From assembly GCA_003045895.1 (NCBI GenBank), contig PZPC01000043.1, positions 1 to 41,850 of the forward strand: a DNA stretch of 41,850 bases, in the 5' to 3' direction. The translations under genes were made by a program, and so were the position numbers. Below, in pieces: positions 18,265 to 26,602 of this stretch; within the stretch, counting starts at the first letter, position 1; each line of letters begins with the position of its first letter. Source of the DNA: Bacteroidota bacterium. GTDB taxonomy: Bacteria; Bacteroidota; Bacteroidia; Chitinophagales; Saprospiraceae. The notes beneath the pieces were generated by a model. The model was not told the DNA's origin, searched no databases, and worked only from the letters and a program-made list of their open reading frames with translations.

Positions 18265-19068
18265 TCACTTAAACTTATGCAGCGATTTTTTCAAAAAGAA
18301 CTCAACAAAACCAGGTGACACCCTATTAAGGATGTAATTCATTTTGCCCATGGTACTGTGATAGCTGGATTTTTTCCGCCGCTTAATTTGTCGAATCAGT
18401 TTATCTACCGTGACAGCAAGGGGCGTGGCCTGGATGTTTTCTCTTTTCTGCAAAAACTCCAATTCTCCTTTTGCATTGTAGACCGTTTTCTCCTTAGCTG
18501 TTTCCGTAAAGCCCACGTAAGCCGTACCTACGTGTACATTGTGACCATGCAACTCAAGCCGCAAAGACTCGGCCAAAGCGGTCAGCGCCATCTTGGACGT
18601 AGAATAGGACGTAAAATAAGGCAAACCGTGTATGCCCGCCAAACTGGAAATAAAGAGCATACTGCCCTGTGATTTTTTCAAATGCGGAATGGCGAATTTT
18701 GAGACATAAGCCGTTCCCAACAAATTGATTTCAATCACGGTCTTAAATACCGCCAGGCTCCCTTCTTCGAGCGATGCCTTGGCCGACATGCCCGCGTTAT
18801 TGATTAAGATGTCCAGGCGCCCAAAATGGCTGACGGTTTCTGCAATGAGGCGTTCACAAAAGGCGGCACTTGAAACATCTCCACCAAGCGCTAACACAGC
18901 TATATCTTTATGTTGGAGCTCCAGGAGCACAGCCTCTAATTTCTCCTGGTTGCGGCCATTGATCACGATTTTCGCGCCATAACTGCCCAATTGGAAAGCC
19001 AGCTTTTTCCCAATCCCCTGATTAGACCCGGTGATGACGACTACTTTGTCTTGAAAATAGTTTTGCAT
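18265..19068 (-). CDS. Short-chain dehydrogenase/reductase
   Basis: A classical SDR of about 267 residues, an NAD(P)-dependent oxidoreductase with unknown substrate. The Rossmann glycine motif is TGSNQGIG, with KVVVITG before it. NNAG follows strand 4. The catalytic region has Ser in FISSLAG and the Tyr-Lys pair in YSTSK. The C-terminus is extended and basic (IKRRKKS) and may touch the membrane. I chose the ATG at 19066-19068 (MQNYFQDKVVVITG), as is usual for the family; an upstream start at 19101 would overlap the preceding gene. It lies 13 nt after the epimerase-like gene on the same strand and is probably co-transcribed with it. Confidence 0.88.
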   Translation of the reverse strand: MQNYFQDKVVVITGSNQGIGKKLAFQLGSYGAKIVINGRNQEKLEAVLLELQHKDIAVLALGGDVSSAAFCERLIAETVSHFGRLDILINNAGMSAKASLEEGSLAVFKTVIEINLLGTAYVSKFAIPHLKKSQGSMLFISSLAGIHGLPYFTSYSTSKMALTALAESLRLELHGHNVHVGTAYVGFTETAKEKTVYNAKGELEFLQKRENIQATPLAVTVDKLIRQIKRRKKSSYHSTMGKMNYILNRVSPGFVEFFLKKSLHKFK

Positions 19069-19081
19069 AGTTGTATTGATT

Positions 19082-20065
19082 CTACATGTACTTATGCTCA
19101 ATCAACCAATCCGCACTTTCCTTAATGGCAAGGTGCATGGGTGTCTGAGGGAGATCCAATTCTGCTATAGCTTTAGCCGCTGAGAAATAATGTTCATCTA
19201 CCGCCATTTGGGCCATGGCGTAGCTTACCATTGGTTCGGAACCAAAAATAGGAACGGCCATGGTACTGAGATACCCCACGGTTTTGACCACAAAATCAGG
19301 AACCGCAATTCTTGGTGGCTTCACCCCCACTGTTTCTGCTATGAGGGTAAAAATCTCTTGGTAGTTCATGTTTCGATGACCCAAAACATAACACTCCCCT
19401 ATTCGTCCCTGCGTGATGGCATTGGCAATAGCCACGCAAACATCCTTAACGGCAATGTAGTTGCGTCCACCTCGGGTGTAGCCGTTGACTTTTCCCTTGT
19501 AAACGCTCAACACCATTTTCGCGCTCCCAATACGCGCGGGATAAGGCCCGAGCATGAAGGTAGGATTCAGTACCAGGGCCGGAAAATTATTCTCTTTGAC
19601 CTCATTCAGGAGATAGTTTTGTGCTTCCAGCTTGGTGTCCATGTAATCCATACCGTATTTCCCCGAAGCGTAGGGCCTGGTTTCTACCCCCGGATCTTCC
19701 TTCGACCCAAAACCGAACGTATTGGCCGTTCCGATATGAATAAAGCGAAGAACCTGGTGTCGTTTGGCCGCAGCAACCATATTCATGGTACCGCCCACGT
19801 TGATCTGATGCTGCATAGCCGAACGATAAGGCCAAATGGCCGTACTAGCAGCTGTATGAACAACCACATCGCAACCCGCCATAGCAGCTTCAATAGAAGC
19901 GACATCCAGCAAGTTGCCATACTTTATGGTGATGGGGAGGTCTTTAATGGTGGCGGGGTCTTCGCCTTCCTTCACAAAAGCAACGATCTGGTAATCGCGC
20001 TTGAGCAGTTCCCGGATCAGATTGCTGCCCACAAAACCATCGGCGCCAGATATAAATACAGTCAT
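19082..20065 (-). CDS. NAD-dependent epimerase/dehydratase family protein
   Basis: A 327-residue extended SDR. The N-terminal Rossmann motif GADGFVGSNL sits at residues 7-16, with the family Asp in GNLLD and the active-site Tyr-Lys pair in YMDTK. The usual catalytic Ser/Thr position reads GTANTFG. Sequence features resemble the dihydroflavonol-reductase/3-beta-hydroxysteroid-dehydrogenase-like branch, including the NPTFMLGP motif. Substrate is unknown. The longer possible start at 20161 would add a Pro-rich, unlikely N-terminus, so ATG 20063-20065 (MTVFISGADG) is preferred. It is the first gene of a pair with the downstream SDR. A TACCTTCG box, one mismatch from the -7 consensus, lies just upstream. 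Confidence 0.87.
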   Translation of the reverse strand: MTVFISGADGFVGSNLIRELLKRDYQIVAFVKEGEDPATIKDLPITIKYGNLLDVASIEAAMAGCDVVVHTAASTAIWPYRSAMQHQINVGGTMNMVAAAKRHQVLRFIHIGTANTFGFGSKEDPGVETRPYASGKYGMDYMDTKLEAQNYLLNEVKENNFPALVLNPTFMLGPYPARIGSAKMVLSVYKGKVNGYTRGGRNYIAVKDVCVAIANAITQGRIGECYVLGHRNMNYQEIFTLIAETVGVKPPRIAVPDFVVKTVGYLSTMAVPIFGSEPMVSYAMAQMAVDEHYFSAAKAIAELDLPQTPMHLAIKESADWLIEHKYM

Positions 20066-20144
20066 TGGCTTTTTTAACGCGCGAAGGTAAGTTGCTTTTG
20101 GGACATGGGCCGGGGGAGGATGGTAAAATGTGATGTTCCCCCAA

Positions 20145-20179
20145 AAAATCGGACACCCCACTACCAGCTGTCCGATTTT
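20145..20179 (-). terminator. Rho-independent terminator after asd
   Basis: AAAATCGGACA and its exact complement TGTCCGATTTT enclose a 13-nt loop. On the minus strand the stem is followed by a run of six T. It lies 24 nt after the asd stop and separates asd from the SDR pair. Confidence 0.88.
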
Positions 20180-20203
20180 CCGAAAAGTTTAAGATTTTGT
20201 TAC

Positions 20204-21226
20204 TTACTCCACTGCCACCTTCGTACCCGGCAACAGCTCCTGTTGCAGCAAATACTCAGCAATCTGGATCGCGTTGGTGGCTGCTCCTTTGCGCAGGTTG
20301 TCGGCTACGATCCAGAGGTTGAGGCCATTTTCGATGGACTCATCGCGGCGGATACGCCCCACAAAAACTTCGTCGCGGTTTTTGGCGAAAAGCGGCATGG
20401 GGTAGCGGTATTTTGCGGGCTCGTCTTCTACGATCAGGCCCGGGGTGGCGGCGAGCAGTTGGCGCACTTCGTCGATATCGAACGGTTGGCGAAATTCTAC
20501 GTTAACGGCTTCGGAGTGACCACCGTGTACGGGTACGCGCACGGCCGTGGCGGTGATGCCGATGGTGTCGTCGCCCAGAATTTTGCGGGTTTCGTGGACG
20601 AGTTTCATTTCCTCTTTGGTATAGTCGTTATCGAGAAAAACGTCACACTGCGGCAGGCAATTTTCGAAGATGGGATAATGGTAAGCCATCTCTTCCGGCG
20701 TTATTTTCTGGCCCGTTTTTTCCATTTCGTACTGGTGAACGGCTTTTACGCCCGTGCCCGTGAACGACTGGTAGGTAGAGATGACCAGGCGGCGAATGCC
20801 GTAGCGTTGGTGGATGGCCGTCAGTGCGACCACCATCTGGATAGTGGAACAGTTGGGGTTGGCGATGATCTTATCCTCGGCGGTGAGGGTATTTGCATTG
20901 ACTTCGGGAACGATGAGTTTCTTGGTAGCGTCCATTCGCCAGGCCGAAGAGTTGTCGATTACCGTGGTGCCGACGGCCGCAAATTTCGGGGCCCACTCCA
21001 GGGAAGTGCTGCCGCCAGCAGAAAAAATAGCAACATCGGGACGCATTTCAACCGCCGCCGCCATACCGATGACCGGGTACGCCTGGCCGCGAAAAGTAAC
21101 GGTTTTACCTACGGAACGCTCGGAGGCGACAGGGATAAATTCCGTGACGGGAAAATTGCGTGCTTCCAACGTTCGGCAAACCACATTGCCCACCAGACCG
21201 GTAACGCCAACAACTGCTAATCTCAT
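20204..21226 (-). CDS. asd: Aspartate-semialdehyde dehydrogenase
   Basis: A 340-residue enzyme that reduces aspartyl phosphate to aspartate semialdehyde with NADPH, feeding lysine/diaminopimelate, threonine and methionine synthesis in the cytoplasm. The NADP motif VGVTGLVGNVV is at residues 6-16. The catalytic Cys126 is in ANPNCSTIQ, and the acid/base His237 is in VPVHGGHSEA. FSAGGSTS and STYQSFTGTG are the expected substrate-site motifs. Length is normal. It is monocistronic, with its own terminator (20145-20179) and a promoter box at 21258-21265. No other lysine or threonine gene is nearby. Confidence 0.97.
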   Translation of the reverse strand: MRLAVVGVTGLVGNVVCRTLEARNFPVTEFIPVASERSVGKTVTFRGQAYPVIGMAAAVEMRPDVAIFSAGGSTSLEWAPKFAAVGTTVIDNSSAWRMDATKKLIVPEVNANTLTAEDKIIANPNCSTIQMVVALTAIHQRYGIRRLVISTYQSFTGTGVKAVHQYEMEKTGQKITPEEMAYHYPIFENCLPQCDVFLDNDYTKEEMKLVHETRKILGDDTIGITATAVRVPVHGGHSEAVNVEFRQPFDIDEVRQLLAATPGLIVEDEPAKYRYPMPLFAKNRDEVFVGRIRRDESIENGLNLWIVADNLRKGAATNAIQIAEYLLQQELLPGTKVAVE

Positions 21227-21257
21227 GATTGAATTTAAATTTATTTAAATGGGAACG

Positions 21258-21265
21258 CAAATATA
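21258..21265 (-). promoter_or_regulatory. Candidate -7 promoter box of asd
   Basis: TATATTTG on the minus strand is an exact match to TAnnTTTG, 31 nt upstream of the asd ATG, which implies a leader of about 25 nt. No convincing -33 TTG is visible. Confidence 0.5.
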
Positions 21266-21299
21266 ACCCCTCTTCTTCCTTTTTAACTATTTTTGGAAG

Positions 21300-23912
21300 A
21301 TGAAAGCAACCCTTTTTTTAGGCATTATACAACTGCTGGCCTGGCCACTGGCCGCCCAGTTCAGTGATGATTTTTCTGCTGGCACACTTGCTGCTTACTG
21401 GCAGGGCGCACCCGAAAAATTTGCTGTCAGCAGCGGCACACTCCAACTCGACGACTTACTCCCGGCGAGCAATAACATCACCGATCTCTACACGCTCGTA
21501 CCCACCAGCACTGCAGCGGAGACGACCTGGAGCCTGACGCTGCGTTGTGATTTTGCGCCTTCCACCAGCAATTACACCACGGTTTACCTGGCCACCGACC
21601 TGCCCCCCGTTGCCGGAGCCGTCTTCCGCGGGTATTACCTGAAGGTAGGCGGGATTTCCGGCGCCAATGACGCGCTGGAACTCTACCGCCAGGACGGCAG
21701 CAGCAGTACTTTGCTGCTGAGCGGGCCATTAGGAGCAGCAGCCAATGACCCCGTTTCGATCGGTATTTTGGTACGACGCACCGCCGCCGGCGAATGGATC
21801 CTGGAAGCGGATTACAGTGGCGGCGAAAATTATGACCCCCAGGGTAGCGTCGTGGATGCGACCTACCCCGAAGCCCAGTATTTTGGGCTTACCTGCCGCT
21901 ATACCGCCACGCGCAACACGGCTTTTACGTTTGATAATATCCTGATTGATCCAGTGGTCGTGGACTCCGAAGCGCCCCTGGCGTTGAGCGCAATGGCTGA
22001 AAGTGCGAATTCGGTCATCGTAAGATTCAACGAACCCCTGGCCGCTGGCGCCCTTGACGCCCCGGCCAACTACACCCTGAACAATGGGCTGGGTGCTGCT
22101 CAAACCGTTGCTTTTGCCGACGGCGACCGCACGCGGCTGGCCCTGGGCTTTGGTCAGAGCCTGGTGAGCCTGACGACCTATACCCTGACGCTGGTCAACG
22201 TGGCCGACCTGGCCGGAAATGTCAACGCAAGTCAAAATCTCGTCTTTGACTATTTGCTCGCCGTAATGCCGCTTCCCGGCGACCTGGTTCTCACCGAGAT
22301 TTTCCCCGATCCTACGCCTCCCGTAGGGTTACCCAATTTTGAATACGTAGAAATTTACAACGCCAGCAACCAGGCCCTCCAACTGGGTGGCCTGGGCTTA
22401 AGTACGGGTTCCACCCCCCGGCTGGTGGACGAATACGTGCTCTTACCCCAGGCTTACGTGACGTTGTGCAGCAACGATGCGGCGGCAGAACTGGGCGTAT
22501 TGGGCCCCGTAGTCACTTTGGCCTCCTTCCCGGCCCTCACCAATAGTGGCGACGAACTGATCCTGACCAATGCCCAGGGGCAAGAGCTGGTGAACCTGGT
22601 CTACGACCTCTCCTGGTACCAGGACCCCCTACGTGCTGACGGCGGCTATTCACTGGAGCTGATCGACCTCGCCCTGACCAACAGCTGCCCCGGCAACTGG
22701 CGGGCCAGTACCGCTACCCAGGGCGGCACGCCGGGCCAACCCAACGCCGTGTTGGGAACCGCGGTAGCAACCCAGGCGCCCGTTTTGCTTACCGCTTTTG
22801 CACCCAGCGCCACGGAGATCATTGTCCGCTTCGACGCTATTCTCGGGAGCGGCGTCGATTTTATGGATCTGTTTGCGATTAGCCCAACCATCGACATCGG
22901 CAGTGCCTTTCTGGAACCAGATGGCCAATCGGTGCACCTCTTCCTGAGCGAGCCCCTGGCCGAAAACACCCTGTACGAGGTCACTGCCGCAGCGGGTATT
23001 TCCGATTGTCTGGGCAACACTTCCACGGCCAGCAGCAGCGTTACGGTGGGGCTCACGACCCGTCCGGTGCCCGGCGATCTCCTGATCAACGAAATCCTGT
23101 TCAATCCCTACACCGGGGGAGTAGACTTCCTGGAGTTGTACAACCCCGGCCCCAGGATCCTCAACCTCCAGGGGCTGCGCTTGCGCAACGACGCCATCAC
23201 CTCGGGCACGCTCAGTACGATCGTGGAGACGGACTACGTCTTGTTACCCGGCGCCTACGTTGTTTTTACTTCCGATCCGGCGAATATCCTGGCCAACTAC
23301 ATCGTGCCGCAACCAGCGGCATTAATAGAAAACGACCTCCCTTCGCTGGGTGACGGGGAAGGCAACATCACGGTTTTAAACGCCAGCCTCGAAGTGCTGG
23401 ATGCACTGAACTACACCGAAGACTGGCACTCCCGCCTCTTGAGCGACCGCAACGGGGTGAGCCTCGAGCGTTTGCGGAGCGATGCCCCTACCCAGGGCGA
23501 GGGCAACTGGGCTTCGGCGGCTTCCACGGTGGGTTTTGCGACACCTACTGGCCGAAATAGCCAGGATCGGCAGTCGGTGATTGTACCGACGGACAACTTC
23601 TTCTCCCTGCCGGAAAAAACGTTCTCGCCCGACGGCGACGGTTTCCAGGACTACCTGGAGATCCAGTACACCACCGACCAGGCGGGCTACGTGGCCAAAC
23701 TGCTGGTCTTCGACGCCCAGGGGCGGATGGTGCAGCAACTGCAACGGCTGGAACTGCTGGCTGGCCAGGGGAGCTTCCTCTGGGATGGCAGCACCGAAGC
23801 TGATTCGCGGGCACGCCTGGGTATTTATATCATTGCGGCCGAAATATTTACCCCACAAGGGGACACCATCAAGGAAAAACTAACCTGTGTACTGGCTGGT
23901 CGACTGGATTAG
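21300..23912 (+). CDS. Exported lamin-tail domain protein with FlgD-like C-terminus
   Basis: An 870-residue protein with a signal peptide (about 1-19, ending WPLAAQ). The first 220 residues look like a laminin-G/concanavalin-type beta-sandwich (DDFSAGTLAAYWQG). Two lamin-tail (LTD) domains start GDLVLTEIFPDP (about 327) and GDLLINEILFNP (about 590). Each is preceded by a Big_5/Ig-like domain (SVIVRFNEPL, EIIVRFDAIL). The C-terminus is a FlgD-like Ig domain (KTFSPDGDGFQDYLEIQY, then GIYIIAAEIF). Such proteins in Bacteroidota are cell-surface or secreted; the exact role is unknown. No standard type A T9SS sorting domain is visible. It is divergent from asd and ends 22 nt from the convergent HEAT-repeat gene. 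Confidence 0.85.
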   Translation: MKATLFLGIIQLLAWPLAAQFSDDFSAGTLAAYWQGAPEKFAVSSGTLQLDDLLPASNNITDLYTLVPTSTAAETTWSLTLRCDFAPSTSNYTTVYLATDLPPVAGAVFRGYYLKVGGISGANDALELYRQDGSSSTLLLSGPLGAAANDPVSIGILVRRTAAGEWILEADYSGGENYDPQGSVVDATYPEAQYFGLTCRYTATRNTAFTFDNILIDPVVVDSEAPLALSAMAESANSVIVRFNEPLAAGALDAPANYTLNNGLGAAQTVAFADGDRTRLALGFGQSLVSLTTYTLTLVNVADLAGNVNASQNLVFDYLLAVMPLPGDLVLTEIFPDPTPPVGLPNFEYVEIYNASNQALQLGGLGLSTGSTPRLVDEYVLLPQAYVTLCSNDAAAELGVLGPVVTLASFPALTNSGDELILTNAQGQELVNLVYDLSWYQDPLRADGGYSLELIDLALTNSCPGNWRASTATQGGTPGQPNAVLGTAVATQAPVLLTAFAPSATEIIVRFDAILGSGVDFMDLFAISPTIDIGSAFLEPDGQSVHLFLSEPLAENTLYEVTAAAGISDCLGNTSTASSSVTVGLTTRPVPGDLLINEILFNPYTGGVDFLELYNPGPRILNLQGLRLRNDAITSGTLSTIVETDYVLLPGAYVVFTSDPANILANYIVPQPAALIENDLPSLGDGEGNITVLNASLEVLDALNYTEDWHSRLLSDRNGVSLERLRSDAPTQGEGNWASAASTVGFATPTGRNSQDRQSVIVPTDNFFSLPEKTFSPDGDGFQDYLEIQYTTDQAGYVAKLLVFDAQGRMVQQLQRLELLAGQGSFLWDGSTEADSRARLGIYIIAAEIFTPQGDTIKEKLTCVLAGRLD

Positions 23913-23934
23913 CGTTTGCCGGGAGGAACGGCCT

Positions 23935-24459
23935 TCAGCCCATCCGGGCAATCTGCTTGAGCACCTTCTGTGCGCGACTGCGATAGCCCGCGCTGGCGTA
24001 GGCCATACCTTCCTCTAGTACAGCTTTCAATTCTACCGCCAGATCGGGATAACGGAGCAGCCGATTAGCCAGGCAGCCCATGGCGTGCACCTGGACCGCA
24101 ACGGGGGTCTGTGGCTGGGCAAGTACCACAAAGCAAGCCTGGACCAAACGCCCCTCCAGGTCTTCGGGTAAATAGATATGGGCATCCGCAATAACCTTGA
24201 AAATATTGCGCGGTACGGCCGGATGCCGGGCTGCCTCCAGCGCGGTTATCAAATCATTCCAGTGCGGCTCGAGCAACGAAGGTTGGGCGCACCCCACCTC
24301 ACTCAGCACCCAGGCTGCGCGTTGAACCACCCGAACTTCGTCGTGCAGCAAAATCGTGACCAGCTCCGAAAATCTTTCGGCATCCTGGCCGATCCAGGCG
24401 GCTATCCGTTGGGTATTGACTTTGGAATGGGTGAAAAGCAGTTGGGTACGGAGGTTCAT
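23935..24459 (-). CDS. Small HEAT-repeat protein
   Basis: A 174-residue, mostly helical protein with no signal peptide. Helical pairs such as LVTILLHDEVRVVQRAAWVLSEVG and QVHAMGCLANRLL have the HEAT/armadillo pattern, and the family usually acts as a protein-binding scaffold. The function is unknown. The gene starts 12 nt after the dacB-like gene on the same strand, so the two are probably co-transcribed. No catalytic residues are recognisable. Confidence 0.65.
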   Translation of the reverse strand: MNLRTQLLFTHSKVNTQRIAAWIGQDAERFSELVTILLHDEVRVVQRAAWVLSEVGCAQPSLLEPHWNDLITALEAARHPAVPRNIFKVIADAHIYLPEDLEGRLVQACFVVLAQPQTPVAVQVHAMGCLANRLLRYPDLAVELKAVLEEGMAYASAGYRSRAQKVLKQIARMG

Positions 24460-24471
24460 ATAAGGCTTAGT

Positions 24472-25815
24472 CTAATCTTTCAAATGCTTGTGCAACCAGC
24501 TGAGTACCCGCGCCATCTCTTCGCGCAGGTCATTGATCTTGTCGGGATAGTTGTTGTGCATAAAGCTAAACACAAACACTTTACCCGTAGCGGTACGCAA
24601 GTAGCCACTCAGGCAGTGGATGTGGCGCAGGGTGCCGGTTTTGGCAAAGATAAAAGGTTTCCCATTTCTCCCCTCGTACCACCTGCCAAGGGTACCCGAC
24701 TGCCCGCCAGCCGGAAAGAGGCTAAACAAGCGTTCGGCAGGAATCCGCTGGTAGAGTTGGTCGAGTACCAGGACGAGGCTATTGGGCGTAAGCTGGTTGT
24801 AACGCGATAGGCCCGACCCATCGACCCAGTCGATGGGCTGGGGCAGAGCGGCCAACAAGGTGTCGCGTACGTAGGCGATAATTTTTTCCGTCTGTATGGT
24901 ACCGTAGCGCTGGGCACTGCACATGAGGAGCAATTGTTCGGCCAGGAAATTGTCGCTGTCCTGCAACAACTGCCGGTACATCGTGTCGGGTAAGGGGGCA
25001 CGTAATAATTGCCGTTTTTTTGCTGGGGGCAGCGGTGCCAGATTGTACCCTACCTGGTGCTTGAACGTATCCTGAAGGAGTTCGGCGGCCAACGGCAAAG
25101 AATAACGAAAAGGCAACACCCGCTCCAATTCGCCGGCGCGCAAGGCGCGGGCGCCAAAAGTAAAAATGTTGCGGTCTTCGAGCCGGCCTACCGTCGGTTC
25201 CCTGACGTAGATCAACTTGTCCTGAAAATAGGCTGGCAACAGCTTGATGGGTGCCAGTCGGGTTTTCTTTTTTATTTGCACCCCGTTGCCATAGACAGGG
25301 AAAGCGGCTTTTTCCATTTGGTAGCCAAAGGAATAATCATCCCAGGACCAGCCTTCGCCAAAACGGGCATCCTGGTAGTGGGCGTCGGAAAGCAGCCAGA
25401 CCGGTTCGGGGCATAGCCGCAACCAGTTGCTGAGCGAGTCGTAGCCCACAAAATCGGGATGCAGGAACAACGGGTTCCCCGAGCCCCAAAGTTGCAGGGT
25501 GTCACCGTGGCTTGCGAAGGTGACGAGCGGCATTTGGCCCAGGAGGATGGATTCGGCCGCAAAAAAAGTCAGAATCTTGGTGTTGGAAGCCGGGGTAAAA
25601 TATTTGTCGGCCTGGTAGGCATAGACGAAGTTGCGGTCGGCGGGATCGAAGAGCGAAAATCCGGAAAATCCGCGCATAAACACGGGAGAAGCTTCCACCA
25701 TTTGCTTCAACTCGTCGTATTCCTTGTTGGTCAGGTGTTTTTGGGCCTGGCTGGCCACTGGTAGCAGACAACCCATAATAAGGCAGCAATAGATGCGAAT
25801 AAAGCAATGGCTCAT
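24472..25815 (-). CDS. dacB: D-alanyl-D-alanine carboxypeptidase (PBP4/S13 family)
   Basis: A 447-residue penicillin-binding protein of peptidase family S13, which trims or cuts peptidoglycan cross-links in the periplasm. An N-terminal signal peptide ends ASQAQ (about residue 25). All three active-site motifs are present: Ser77-Asn-Thr-Lys80 (SxxK) in PASNTK, Ser287-Asp-Asn289 (SxN), and Lys392-Thr-Gly394 (KTG) in AKTGTLR. DGSGLSRYN is another family hallmark. Length is normal. It is followed at 12 nt by the HEAT-repeat gene. Carboxypeptidase against endopeptidase activity cannot be decided from sequence. Confidence 0.93.
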   Translation of the reverse strand: MSHCFIRIYCCLIMGCLLPVASQAQKHLTNKEYDELKQMVEASPVFMRGFSGFSLFDPADRNFVYAYQADKYFTPASNTKILTFFAAESILLGQMPLVTFASHGDTLQLWGSGNPLFLHPDFVGYDSLSNWLRLCPEPVWLLSDAHYQDARFGEGWSWDDYSFGYQMEKAAFPVYGNGVQIKKKTRLAPIKLLPAYFQDKLIYVREPTVGRLEDRNIFTFGARALRAGELERVLPFRYSLPLAAELLQDTFKHQVGYNLAPLPPAKKRQLLRAPLPDTMYRQLLQDSDNFLAEQLLLMCSAQRYGTIQTEKIIAYVRDTLLAALPQPIDWVDGSGLSRYNQLTPNSLVLVLDQLYQRIPAERLFSLFPAGGQSGTLGRWYEGRNGKPFIFAKTGTLRHIHCLSGYLRTATGKVFVFSFMHNNYPDKINDLREEMARVLSWLHKHLKD

Positions 25816-25932
25816 GGCGGAAATGAATTAGGGCGCAAGGTAGTTGTTTCTGGGAAATCCGGACTTCTGAATGGGTCGGGCAGGTATGTTAAAATCTGTG
25901 GTTGATGTGGAATTGGGAGCGAGATGGGCTAG

Positions 25933-26093
25933 GGGTCTGTCAAGTGTTAATTTTCCGGTTGAGTGTGAGCGAATTTTAGGGCCAATCAAGGCGGGGGTTC
26001 CCGCGCATAGCACCGCTACGTAAGGGGTTCTCCAACGCAGAGTGGCCGCAAAAGACGCCACAGGCTACCTGAAGTTTTAGCCTTGACAGACCA
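25933..26093. mobile_element. Possible MITE with 12-bp ends and CTAG duplication
   Basis: The left end is GGGTCTGTCAAG. The right end, read in reverse complement, is TGGTCTGTCAAG, so the ends match at 11 of 12 bases. Both are flanked directly by CTAG (25929-25932 and 26094-26097), which fits the YTAR target duplication of IS5-group elements. The 161-bp interior has no ORF, so any movement would need a transposase from elsewhere. By rough estimate, such ends could arise by chance about once in several windows of this size, so this remains a candidate. Confidence 0.45.
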
Positions 26094-26188
26094 CTAGGGG
26101 GGTGAAGTGTAAAGGGCCGGAATTGCTGAAGGGTGGGATTGGATTGGTTAGATTAGATTAGGTGGTGCTGTCCTGTTTATGTGGCAGA

Positions 26189-26222
26189 GCCCCGCCAGGG
26201 CGGGGCCCCACCCTTGGGGCCT
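26189..26222. repeat. Overlapping GC-rich hairpins
   Basis: GCCCCGC-CAGG-GCGGGGC is followed by, and shares bases with, GGCCCCA-CCCT-TGGGGCC. Only one can form at a time. There is no T-run. This resembles a repeated extragenic palindrome more than a terminator. Confidence 0.5.
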
Positions 26223-26602
26223 TGGTCACCGCACACCCTTTCCACGCTCGTGGTCCGGGCACGCCTCTATACCTTCCTCCGCGAACGAAGGAACCAGCAA
26301 TGCGTTAAAAAAAACCGCTGATGAGCCTCACTGACTGGGCGAGGGTAGTTACCGCTGATAGTGGAGCAGTTTAGTCAGCCTGCCCCGAGGATTACAAAGA
26401 TAATCGTTAGCGCAAATAAACCAAAATTATTTTTAAATAATTATTAAACAAACAAAAAAATAAATTTACCAACTTTTTAGAAGGCATCCAGGTGGATAAA
26501 GGTTAGACTGGTAGCTAAACAAACGCTCACGTAGCTAAAAATCATCCCCGATTCATTTTTTTTCAGAACTTAGCCTGGCAGGTACTATCCTGCCCGTCGC
26601 TT

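Larger units (their letters stand above)
25816..26602. other. Non-coding gap with MITE-like element and GC hairpins
   Basis: About 790 bp between the divergent dacB-like and serine hydrolase genes. I find no credible ORF. It contains the 161-bp inverted-repeat-bounded element (25933-26093), a run of GATTA/GATTG-type short repeats at about 26138-26162, overlapping GC-rich hairpins at 26189-26222, two copies of ACCGCTGAT (about 26321 and 26351), and an AT-rich stretch (26400-26480) that may hold the promoter of the serine hydrolase. Confidence 0.55.

Noticed and set aside
21288-21295. TATTTTTG on the plus strand fits the -7 box ahead of the lamin-tail gene.
   Set aside because: It ends 5 nt before the ATG, so transcription would start at or inside the codon; no -33 element is visible. 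It is probably a chance match in T-rich sequence.
26189-26222. The GC hairpins as a terminator.
   Set aside because: There is no T-run on either strand, and both neighbouring genes point away from the gap.
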